In this document: positions 22,401 to 32,629 of the stretch, in pieces
Layout of the letters: every line of letters starts with the position of its first letter
How positions within the stretch are numbered: the stretch's first letter is position 1
Source: Castor canadensis
Lineage: Eukaryota > Chordata > Mammalia > Rodentia > Castoridae
Length of the DNA stretch: 64,000 nucleotides
Assembly (NCBI RefSeq): GCF_047511655.1
Contig: NC_133392.1
Coordinates: forward strand, 162,740,542 to 162,804,541
Direction: 5' to 3'
Made by a program: the position numbers and the translations under genes
The notes under the pieces: model-generated
Database searches by the model: none
What the model saw: the letters and a program-made list of their open reading frames with translations, nothing else
Told to the model about the DNA's origin: nothing

Positions 22401-25400
22401 GCTTCAGGGTCCAGTCAGAGCCTGTCCTCCTGGTGTCCTTGGTGCATTGACTTGGGCTTGAGCTCAAACAGGAATGTGGGCCTCCTATCCAGAGCGGCTG
22501 GAGAGTCCTCTCAGGGTACATCAGGGGGCAGGAGTGGAGAGAAATGGACAGGTCTAGGGGCTCCTGACCATGGGTGGGGAGGATGGGTCACAGCCTGGAA
22601 CTAATCTCTCAGGTATAGATGGCTTTCCTAGTACCAGTCCCCAACTCCATTTTCCCTGTGCTCCCTCTGGGGCTTTGATGTGCAGAAGAAGCCTGCTCGT
22701 GTTGGCCTGGATTCTAGGGGACCCTAGAATGAGCCCTGGAGTGAAGCTAGACAGGCTGGCTCTTTGAGGGGTCTGCTCCCCTTGGCCTGCCTATCCTCTG
22801 CCTGGCCTTCTGGGGGATGTTCAGTATATCATCCATGAACCTCAGACCCAGACCATACATCCTGACTCAAGTCCCCTGGGTGGAGGACCAAAAGTGACCT
22901 GCATCTGTGGAACCCTATGGGGGCCGCTCTTCTCCCAAGTCTGTGTACTTGGGTGCCCATGTTGATGACTATCTGTGTAGGTGATGTCAGGAACCTATGG
23001 CTGTGTCCTGGTTTGTCCCCATGCAGTTACCCCTGAGTGTGTGTATGTCCGTGTGGGTGGTGCCTGGGGTGGCTCTCTGAGTTTCCAGGGGTCTTCTCTC
23101 TGGGGGCACGTATTGCTTCAAAGAACCAGAACCACCAAACAGAGCAAGCACAGGGTGAGTGTCCAGGTAACTAGAGCCCTCGGCTGGCCAATCATTGGGC
23201 TCAGAAGTGTCTGTGTTCATGGTCCTTGGTGTCAGGGAGACCCAACAGCGTTAGTCCTGCTGAACAGAGTCCACTGGTGAGCGCAGAGTAGGGATATGTT
23301 GCTATTCAGGCCCTTGAGCTGTTTCACCATAATGGCTACCCTAGCATTTGGGGCTGCCTGGGTGGGGAAGCTGGGTGAAGGGGTCAAGGGAGAAGGGATA
23401 CTCACCCCAGCAAGGGACTCTTGGCACCCTGTCCTGGGGAGAAGGTCCCTGGGTGGCAGCATGGAACTTTGTCATCTTGTCCACAGACTACTGGCCTCAG
23501 ATGGGGTGAAGAAACCCTGGTAGGCTGAAGCCAAGAGCAGAACACAGGGCACTGTGTATAAGGGCCATTGCTCACTGATTGGACTTGGCCAGTCTGCCCT
23601 TGGGCTCCCAGTTCAGTCCTCTGTGTGCTCTGTGACTTTAGGGCCCTGTCTCTTGGCAGGACCTCTCCACAAGGGGCCTCTCGTAGCCCATGGTCTCCTG
23701 CAGCATGGTCCTTGCCACTGGGTCTAGGTGGGCTGGGAAGCACATCCAGGTGTATGAAACCCCAACCTTACCTGTACCATCTGCTGCCATCAGCATGTCT
23801 GCCTTTCTGTGTCTGATGGTTGTTTGCGTGGGACTAGACCTGAGAGCATGGGGACAAAGGGTCTTTGTTTGGGAGGATTTGGGACACAGCCCCTGCTCTG
23901 GGGCAGTGACTCACGGGTTCCTTGGAATGATAACATCAGTTTTGCAACAACGAACATGTCATACATGTGGCCCAGCCTGGCAAGTCTCCTTCCTCATCTG
24001 CACCCACAGCTTTGAGACTGCCCTTTCTAGGACCTGGGGGTATAAGGGGGCAGCCAGGACAGAAGTGAACAGGAAGCCAGGTGTTGTAGGTTGAGCACAT
24101 CCCATTTTTGGGGTGAAGCATCTCCACAAGCAGCCACTTAATCCCCCTAAGCCCGAGCCACCTCCTGGCCCCGCTGGACCCCTCCCCACCAGCCCATGCC
24201 AGCCCAGAGGGCTGTGGGAATCTCTTCTCCAGGCCTGTCCCTGCCCTTGTCCCAGTCACATCCCTCAGGAGCAACATACACAGAGGCCTGACTGTGAGGC
24301 ACTTCCAGACAGTTGTGTGTGATTCTTTCTGGGACTGGCAGGGCTGTAGCAGGCCCGTGAGGATGCAACTGGAGGTGGTGACACAGTGACGCTTCTGTCA
24401 CCACCTGCAGGGACTTGAGCTGGTGTTCGCCATCCATCACTCCCTTTCGGGATCAGAGGTGGGTGGCTGGAGGAGTGGGGGACCCTGCGGGGGAGGCCAG
24501 GCCTGCAGAGACCCACAGACGCCACTGGAGGGAGGGGCCATGGCTTGGGTTTCCTCCTCCTTGGGTCACTGGGCTGGCATCAGACCTTGGGTTAGTGGGG
24601 AGGTGAAGCTGGACACAGGCCCTGGTTGGGCTGCTGTTCCATCAGGCCTGGCCTCAGAGGGGCAGTTGCTGCCTGCAGTGTTTACTGTAGGGGATGAAGC
24701 TAACTGGTGTCTAGGCTCCCACGGCCACACTCCACAGCCCCTGGTTTCTCCCCATCCCAGAGTAGCATCTAGGTCAGCTGAGCTGAGATGGGGCTATGCA
24801 GTGTTGCTGGAGAGTCCTGGCATTGGCTTCCTTTGTGCTCCAGCCATAGGGACAGTGATGAGGCCACACTTCAGGTCTTGCTGATGGCCACACCCAGTGG
24901 ACAGGCCTGTGGCTGCCTAGGAAGTAAGACATGGGAAAAGTCCAGGTGGGTCAGGCCTTCTGGATGCTTCAGCATCTCACCTTCACCTCCCCAAGATCCC
25001 CTTGGCTACAACCACCTCTACCCAAACCCGGGAGAGGAAGGGATGAGGTAGCTTCCCGGGAGACCCATTGGAGGGACTGCAGGACATGACTGGCAGTGAG
25101 CAGGCCCAGGATGGGATGGGGGCCCAAGAGGGGTTCTGTGTCAGCATGGCAGGTGTTGTGGCTGGGGTGAGGGAAGCCGAGAGGAAGAGAGGCAGAGGTT
25201 GGTGGGGGTAGAGCTGAGGGTGGGGCCTGAAGGGGCCTAGGCCAGCAACTCCAGAGGCAAGGGGTTGTGGCCAGAGGCTGGAGGATGGGTGGGGGACCCA
25301 GGATACAGGACTTCCAGGGCTCAAAGATCTTAGAACAAGAGACCCCACGGAGGCTGTGTTGTGTCCCCTGAAGAGCCCTGTGCTTGCCTGAGGACACCAA

Positions 25401-27300
25401 ACATGGCCAGGCCTGGGAGCAACAGACATGTAAGCCTCTCACCTGTTCCCTGTCTGTGAGAAAGAGATCAGCACACCCCAGAGTGTATTAATGAGGAGGG
25501 ACAGAGCCATGCTCCTCCTGAGGCCCTGGAACCTAAGAGCAAGTTAAGTTAAACTTAACTGAGAAATTGCTTTCACTGGGCTGTGTGCCTGGGGTCTCTG
25601 TTCCTTTGGGGGTTCTGATCTAGGCACCAGGGCCCTGTCTGTGGTCAACTGTTCCCTAGGCTTCAAGTTGTGTGGCTGGAGCCAGTGACTCCTGCCTGCT
25701 CACAATGTGGGTAGGTGGGGCCACAGGAGCACTGTGGCCCCTATTAGACCCTGGCCTGGAAAGTCAACCAGGGAGCGTGGCAGGGTCTGGGTAACCTAGG
25801 CAGTAGAAGTATGGACCAGGTGGGAAGGAAGAACTGGGGGACTGGGCAGCTCAGGGGGAGGGCAGTGCTGCAGGCTGGACAGACGAAGGCCTGTCCCTGG
25901 AACAGCCCGTCTGCTGAGCCCCGGAGTGGGAGGTGGGAGGTGGGAAATGGGAGGCGAAGGCTGGGCCCTGTCACCACATGGTACCTTTGGGAAGGACAGG
26001 TTCCTGGGAACAAAGCACTATAGTTCAGGCAGCTTAAGCCACAGGTCGCAGTTCTGGAAGCCAGAAGACTGTAATCCAGGGAGACCCTCTGGTGGTGCCA
26101 CCATCCAGTGTTCATTGGCTTGTGGAGGCACCCTGCTCCCAGCCACCACGTCTGTCTTCCTTTCCTGTAAAGACCCAATCCCACAACCACAAACACCCCG
26201 TTTCTAAGTAAGGTTCTCTTCACAGGTGCTGAGGGATAAGGACTCGAACTTGGTTCTCCGGGGTACATCCCAGTCCCTCACAGGAGCCTTGGGAAGCAAG
26301 ACAACAGCAAGCAGGGCCCACAGATGAGGTAGGGACAGAGACCTGAGCTTATGCCCATCAGGCGTCCAGGGCTCTCACCAGGCTGGATGGTTCTTCTCTC
26401 CCACCAGGCTTTGCTACCAATTTCACCTCACTGGGCTATTTTGAGAAGGCTGAGGGTTGGGTAGGAACCCTGGAGGACCCAGACTCAGGCAGTACTCTGT
26501 ATGCAGGGACTGCCACCAAGGTCCAAGAATTGGAGTGGACTTTGAGAGCCTCCATGCCAGCCTCAGGGGGCAAAAGATCAGGGTTCCCTGGGAGGAGGAA
26601 GGCAAGGAAGAGGAAGGCTTTTGAGGGGTGCCATCCTCTGGCCCCATGAGAGGTCCTGAGGTGGGTCAGAGCCCACTGCTTTCAGCTTGGGTACACACCT
26701 TGCCTTGCTCTTTGCAGGCCTGTGCGTCTTGTTATGGCACTATGCTCGCTCCAGGCCTGACACCACGTCCCCCATTCAGTGTCATCCAGGGACCTCAGGG
26801 CCAGTTAGGAGAGACACCAATCTGGCCTGAGAAACACATTGTGTTCTCACAATTCCCAGTTCCCTGTGGAGATGGGGCCGGTGGCCCAACATCCTTGTCT
26901 CGAGATCCTGCTACCTTCTGGGCTTACACAGCCTGGGCTGGCCCTAGAGTGACGCCCTGTGGGTAGCAATAGAAAAGGCGGCAGAGAGGAAGGGTGTGGC
27001 TGGCATTCTAGCAGGGAGACAGCAGGACGAGCCTGGGGTGTCCGAAAGAAACATGAAAGCGCTGAGGCAGAAGCCAGCAGAAGGCAGTCCGGGCTCTGTG
27101 AAGTCCATAGTCCGTGGTCTATCCACTGACTCCAAGACCACAGAGAGCAGGTGGCTGCAGGTGGCTGAGGGCCAGCCACTCCATGGAGGGCCAAATTTTA
27201 GCTGAGAGGTGTCCCCTGAATCCTGACACCATGTTGACAGAAGTTTCCAGTTTTGTAGGTCAAAACCACTTGCATGTTGGCACTTCCAGCGGCCCATTTG
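19450..27300. other. Gene-poor interval between C1QTNF12 and B3GALT6
   Basis: Across nearly 8 kb I find no exon with a recognisable protein family, no tRNA or rRNA and almost no SINEs, unlike the introns on either side. The open frames are short, present on both strands at once and lacking motifs. The repeat-poor character would fit retained regulatory sequence. A TAAT-containing, AT-balanced patch at about 21585-21640 (TTAATCGGAGGTCATTAG) stands out from its GC-rich surroundings. The right end may include the B3GALT6 3'UTR. Confidence 0.45.
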
Positions 27301-28538
27301 AATCCCAAAGCTCACAAGACCTGATGAAGATGTTCACTGGGCTGGGGGCAAGCCTTCTAGATTTTTAAACTGTAGGTTAAATGTTTTCCCTGAACAGAGC
27401 TGGAGGGTGAGGCCAGCGTAGGGTCACCCACTTGTCCTGGAGCCATCTCATTCCACTTGTGCAAAAACCACAGCGTACACTTTTCACGTTAAATTGGAGG
27501 GAGGCGGGGGAGAGAAATGTGTTAACTGTATTAAGGTTTGTGTGGTTGGGTGCCGGCTGGAGAATCCTGTTTTCTTAAGACAGAATCTGGGAAGTCTCGT
27601 CAACACTCCAAGGGTTTGGATTCCTGGAACTCAGGCTGTCTGAGCAACAGGGAATCTCGTGGAGGCCTTAAAAGGAAAGTCTGTTCAGAAAGAGACAAAG
27701 GGACTGACTTATGTGTAAACTTAAAAGAGAAATGGACAGTTTAAAAATTCCTCCATGTTTAAACACACCGGGGTTGGCCACTCAAGTTGTTGACAGATTA
27801 ACACACAAACTCCAAGTTCTGATAAAAATCTTTTCTTAAATAATTAAAAAAATATTGAGACCCGCACACTTCCAACTCAAAACTTACCTATACAAATATT
27901 TATAAATAATTCACAGGCAAACTAAGTTACATTTACCACAAAGTCACTCCATGATACAAAAAGACCATCAAAAGTAGTTCATGTGCCACCAACTCAAATC
28001 TTACCACATATGTGACAAAGAATACTGACAAGACACAGAAGAATGTAACTTATCCAAAGGATACAGTAATTTTGGCTTACGCCTTTTGGATGACACAGGT
28101 GAGTTGAACACTCTTCCTACACATCAGTTTGTGCTGCACAGCTCTATGCAGCGTGTCCTAAGTATCAGTGAGCCCCATAATGCCGGTGGGGAGGAGGCTG
28201 GGGAGTTGCAGGTCCGGCATAAGTTCCTGTCACCCTCATGTTCGGTGGCACTCCCTAGCTAGGCTCATGCTCACTGACAGGATAACGTTGGACTAGCATC
28301 CTCTAGGGGGTCTCCAAATCCACAGCCAGATGCCCTTGGTCGACCTTAGGATGGCTACTGTATGCAACAGAAGCAGCGATGGGGTGGGACCTGGGTGCTG
28401 CTGGCTGCTGCTAGGCATCAGCCCCAAAGCCCTGCCGTTCACGGATAAACCAGGTTCCCTTGGAAGACCACCGAGCTCTGAGAGACAACTGGCCAGGACC
28501 TGACAGCTTGGCGCATGGTGGTGGTGGGGTGGTGAGGC
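27300..28538 (-). other. Probable B3GALT6 3'UTR (minus strand)
   Basis: This A/T-rich stretch follows the B3GALT6 stop on the minus strand. The human transcript is known to have a long 3'UTR. I could not find a canonical minus-strand AATAAA here (no TTTATT on the plus strand). A variant TATAAA can be read around 27899-27904. The end of the transcript is therefore unresolved. Confidence 0.4.
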
Positions 28539-29510
28539 TCAGGGAATACCCTCCTTGCGCTGGCAGCACTGTGAGGGCGGTGCTGACCAGTCATAGACGT
28601 AGGAGAGGCGCAGCTGCACCTCACGCTTGCACAGCCGGCCTTCGTGCAGCAATGTCTGTTGCTTCTCCAGCATGTCTTCCGGACTCTGCTTGTGCGTCAC
28701 CAAGTACTGGTTGCTGCAACCGCGCGACTTGTACTCGGTGTCGAAGCGTGGGTCGTGCTCACGCTGCACGTCCACGGGCGCCAGCCAGGCGCCAAGCGAC
28801 ACGTCCTCGCTGTGCCACGCGCGTAAGTACTCGCGGCTGAGGTGCAGGTAGTGCACCAGGTCAGCGGAGAGCACGTAGCCGCCGCCCAGGGCGTAGGGCA
28901 GGTAGTGGTCACAGAGCTGCCAGGCCGCCTCGCGCCAGCGGCCCCCGGGCTTGACACGGCCGCGCCCAGAGAAAAAGCCCCAGTAGAGGCGGTGGCGGCG
29001 CGCAGGGTCGCGCGCACGCAGGTCGGCCCGCAGCGCATCCAGCCGCACGAACGAGTCGTCGTCCGCCTTGAGCACAAACTCGAAGGCCAGGTGCTCGTCC
29101 AGCCAGGACAACATGGCCAGCACCTTCGCAGTGAGGTTCTCGTAGGCGTCGCGCAGCGTGGGCAGCAGCAGGAGGTCCCCGTGCTGCACCTGCTCGCGCT
29201 CCAGTGTGCGCCGCTCCTCGGAGCCCAGGCCACCCGTGCCCACGACGAAGCGCGCCCACACGTCGCCGGGGCCGCCGCGCCTCCCCGCTGCCAGCCACGT
29301 GCTGCGCACTGCACTGCGGCGTTCAGTAGCGCGGGGTGCGCTGACCACCAGCACGGCCAAGAAGGCCGTGGCTCGGGGCTGGACGGCGGCGGCGGGCGTG
29401 GCGCCGTCGGACACGCAGCGCGCCAGGTACAACAACGTGGCGCCACAGAGCGCGAGGCCGCCCAGCCCTAGCACTGCCCGGCGCCGCCACGCACGCCGCA
29501 GCAGCTTCAT
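28539..29510 (-). CDS. B3GALT6: B3GALT6, beta-1,3-galactosyltransferase 6 (galactosyltransferase II), single exon
   Basis: One uninterrupted frame of 323 residues, where the human protein has 329. A short cytoplasmic tail ([11 protein letters not shown]) is followed by a signal-anchor membrane segment at about 12-30, giving a type II Golgi protein. The GT31 catalytic domain covers about 48-315. It holds the metal/UDP-binding DDD motif at 150-152 (KADDDSF), the conserved block [16 protein letters not shown], the EDVSLGAW motif at 235-242 and a conserved Cys-rich end ([11 protein letters not shown]). Asn125 (NLT) is a glycosylation site. The enzyme adds the third sugar, the second galactose, to the GlcA-Gal-Gal-Xyl linker of glycosaminoglycans, so it is needed for heparan and chondroitin sulfate chains. 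It differs from the human protein mainly in the low-complexity stem (about 33-48). The coding sequence is CpG-rich and lies in the CpG island shared with SDF4. Confidence 0.98.
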   Translation of the reverse strand: MKLLRRAWRRRAVLGLGGLALCGATLLYLARCVSDGATPAAAVQPRATAFLAVLVVSAPRATERRSAVRSTWLAAGRRGGPGDVWARFVVGTGGLGSEERRTLEREQVQHGDLLLLPTLRDAYENLTAKVLAMLSWLDEHLAFEFVLKADDDSFVRLDALRADLRARDPARRHRLYWGFFSGRGRVKPGGRWREAAWQLCDHYLPYALGGGYVLSADLVHYLHLSREYLRAWHSEDVSLGAWLAPVDVQREHDPRFDTEYKSRGCSNQYLVTHKQSPEDMLEKQQTLLHEGRLCKREVQLRLSYVYDWSAPPSQCCQRKEGIP

Positions 29511-30180
29511 GGCGCGGGCGGGCAGCAGGCAGGCGCGTGCGCGCGGCGGCCTTCTCCGGGGCGCAGGCCCCAGACTGCAGGCCGCGCTCTGCGCAGCAGT
29601 GGGAGGAACTCCAAGGCGGCGACTCCCGGGGTGCTCGGAATCCCGCGATCTGGCAAGCAGCGGCGGCGGGAAGGGCTGAGCCCGGGACGGCTGTCACGTG
29701 ACCTCGCGTGCCTTTCTCATTGGCCGTCTCCAGGCAGTCGCTTTAGCCGCTTCCGCCCGAAGGAAAGATGACCGTGGCGGCGTCAGCACTGGAGCCCGCG
29801 CCCATTTGGGCAGTTCTCGGCCAGCTTGCCCACCCCTTCCCGGAAGAAAGATGGCGGCTGCCTGAGCCGAGGTGCGCTGGCTGCGTCGCGGATGCTCCGC
29901 TGCGCTCTCCGAACCCGGCGCGGTAGGAGGCCGGTGAGTGAGGGCCTCGCCGGCCGCCGCAGGACCCAGCCCGCGGTCCCTGCGGCTGTACCGCGAGGGG
30001 CGAGTCCAGAGGCCGAGGCGTCGGGCACCTTGAACTGGGCCAGGTCCGCGGGTCCTGCCACCCGATCTGAACCTGATCTAACCCCGCCCCGCGTCCGGCG
30101 CGCCCCCGCCCCCGAACCCGGGGTCGTCCAGCCGGAACTCTCGGTGCCGCGGGAAACTGAGGCCCGGGAAGTCCCGACTG
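28560..30180. promoter_or_regulatory. CpG island with bidirectional B3GALT6/SDF4 promoter
   Basis: CpG dinucleotides are dense from the B3GALT6 coding exon through to about 30180 and fall away sharply after that. Between the B3GALT6 start (29510, minus) and the likely SDF4 first exon (plus) are a perfect GTCACGTGAC palindrome at 29693-29702, an inverted CCAAT box (ATTGG, 29719-29723), an ETS-like CCGGAAG (29840-29846) and a YY1-type AAGATGGCGGC (29848-29858). No TATA box is seen. The layout is a typical divergent housekeeping promoter. Confidence 0.8.
29760..29933 (+). other. Probable non-coding first exon of SDF4
   Basis: A strong donor, CCG|GTGAGT, occurs at 29934 within the CpG island. 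The first SDF4 coding exon at about 32605 has a good upstream acceptor (CTTGCAG), so a spliced 5'UTR of this kind is expected. The left boundary is a guess. The exon contains a minimal upstream ORF, ATG GCG GCT GCC TGA, at 29851-29865. Confidence 0.5.
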
Positions 30181-30384
30181 GTGTCGGAACCTCGGACTGC
30201 TGGACTGTCTTCTCTGCCTCGGTAGAATGTGCGCCATAATAATCCCTAGTAGTAGGATTTGGAGAGTCCGAGCTGTAAGACCCTAGATGTTTGGCTCCGA
30301 CCAGGTGGCAGTTCTCCTTGACACTATTACTGCTGTTCCTAAAGCAGCAGGATTTTATTTTGTTTTATTTATATAATTAGTGGT

Positions 30385-31016
30385 GCCGAGGATCGAATGC
30401 TAGTCAAACAAATGCCTTAGCGCTGTGCATCACTCCCAGGCCCCCAACAGAGCTGTTTTTAACCACAAGAAGTGTTGCACCAGAACTGAAACCCAAGGAT
30501 GGCAGAGAAATAAAGGGGTCCTCCCGATCCACGGGGGATCTGAGATCTGCGTACATTGTTTTTTCCTATATATATGTCTACGGCAAAGTTTAACTTATAA
30601 ATTAGGCCCAGGCAGAGATCAAAATAGTAACTAATAATAAAATAGATCAATTGCAGTGACATTCTGTGATAAAAGTTACTTGTGATCCCTCTCCAGAGTC
30701 AAGACACGTATTAATATTTTGGGATTGTGGTTAACAGCAGGTAAGGGAGTACCACCCTTTTGTGAGGATTTATTGACTACTGTAGAACTGATGCATCTAG
30801 GGGCTGTGACAAAACCCAAGTCCCCACTCCCTGAAATCCTGACCTGGTGGGACAGGCAGAGGCGAAGGAAAAGAGCAGTTGTCCAACTTGGTCAGCCACA
30901 TAGTTGCTTCCACAATACAATAAATGACCACTGTAAGCTGGAGGTGGGGTAGCTCAGTACTAGCCTAGCATGTGTGAGGCCCTGGGTTCCATCACCAGCA
31001 CCACAAAAAAAAAAAA
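30385..31016. mobile_element. Two ID elements in SDF4 intron 1
   Basis: A reversed, diverged copy lies at about 30385-30445. A better preserved plus-strand copy at about 30937-31016 (GGTAGCTCAGTACTAGCCTAG, GGGTTCCATCACCAGCACC, then a 12-A tail) is close to classical rodent ID/BC1-type sequence. Confidence 0.7.
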
Positions 31017-32221
31017 GGCCCCTTCAAAACTACTGTGAACTGAGGAGAGGAAGTTTCACTTGATGGATTCCTGATATTTGTCGTTATTTTGGGTTGCTGT
31101 TTATGTAAAACATTGCATGAGTAACTCTTCCCCATAATTCATCAAGATAAGTAGAGTCGAGAACTGACTGTTCTTATAAGGAGCAAAGTACACTCTGTTT
31201 GCACATAGCATGTATTTTTATGAAGGTGGTGAGTGGAATTAACATCAGGAGGAAGTTGTCTTGTTTACCAAGTAAGTGCTTCCCTGACCAGGACAGCAGA
31301 CATGAGAGTCACACGTCAGCAGAAAGGAGAGAGCTGTTGGCAGTGCCAAGAACATCAAACATGAGTACGTGTTTCAGGGTTCCCCTCTTTGGGTGACCCC
31401 AGGCTCCATCAGCTCTTGGTATCTGGGCCCACCTTAAGGGCAGCCCTACAAAGCATCATCTTGTGCCTTGGAGTGTCACTTCTACTGTTTAATGTTCCTG
31501 GAAACAGCATTTGCTGAGCAAATGTCTGCTGTACACTGACAGCCTGGCAGTGCCAGGGTGCAGAAGCTGAGTAAGATGAGGTCCTTGCTGTGCAGAACAG
31601 GAGACAGCTACATCTGGAGGCCCAGCAGGTATTTGCCAGGAAGACAGATTGGGGAAGGAATAAAAGTGCCGTCCATGTGCCAAGACAGACTTCTTGGACA
31701 CTTTAGCATTCCTGGTGCTCCTCAGTGAATGTGAGCATGGACATGTGTGTTGGTGCACACGCAAGAGTAGATGTGTGTACCCACACACATTCATGTACAG
31801 GGTTATTAGGATGGGATAGTGTGTGGGGCTGGTGCCTGCTTGGTGGGTGTAAGTGTTTGCTGGTGACCAGCCCTGTTAGAGATGTCAGTGCTGTGCACCG
31901 AGGGCCCCCAGTCTATATAAAAACTCTGGGAGGGAGGTGGGGAACCTCCTGATTCTAAGAAACTGGGGCCAAGAAGGTTTGGTGACTTAGCCAAGGTCCC
32001 AGAGCTCACACATGCTCAAGTTGGGAATCTGTCAAGTGAGTGACCACAGCCCTACTATGGTGAGTGTCATGACATGGGAAGGGCAGAGTCAGACTTACTG
32101 TGCTGGCAGGCTGTACTATGGGCATGAGGAACAGGTTAGTTCCTGGGGGTAGTAACAACTTTGAGCAGGGGCTAGAAACCTAGTGTTTGTGAAAAACGGA
32201 AACAGCACCATGTGTGGTGTT

Positions 32222-32345
32222 TTGGCTTGGTTTAGTAGTTTGAGAAAGGATCTCACCGTGTAGCCCAGGCTGGCCCAGAACTCACAGTACTCCTGCCCCC
32301 CTCCCAAGTGCTGGGATTACAGGCTGTATCACCACACTGTGCTTC
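32222..32345 (-). mobile_element. B1 SINE in SDF4 intron 1
   Basis: The reversed B1 body is recognised by CTCACCGTGTAGCCCAGGCTGG-type sequence and CCCAAGTGCTGGGATTACAG. It ends about 280 bp before the first SDF4 coding exon. Confidence 0.8.
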
Positions 32346-32629
32346 ATGTGTGGTCTTCATCCTATAAATCAAACTTCTGTTTCATGTAAAATGAACATGT
32401 TTAATGAAGTATTTGCTGGGTTCCACTAAATGTTGGGTCTCTGTGTTTTTTGTTTTTTGTAGACTGTTATCTACTTGTTGGGGTCTGGAGCCTGGCATTT
32501 GCATTCAGCTTTCTCTCGGAGGCACCTGGGGTTCGGGTTTGAGTTGTGATCTCCCTTCCTTCCCTGAGGCGCCCTGTCCCCACCTCCTGGCCCACATCTT
32601 GCAGGCATTCTGCAGTCTGACTGACAGTG

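Noticed and set aside
28697-29679. Long frames overlapping B3GALT6 in other frames (249 codons minus, 209 codons plus, 173 codons plus)
   Set aside because: The GC-rich B3GALT6 exon keeps other frames open. They have Ala/Arg/Pro-skewed composition and no motifs, while the B3GALT6 frame is conserved end to end.
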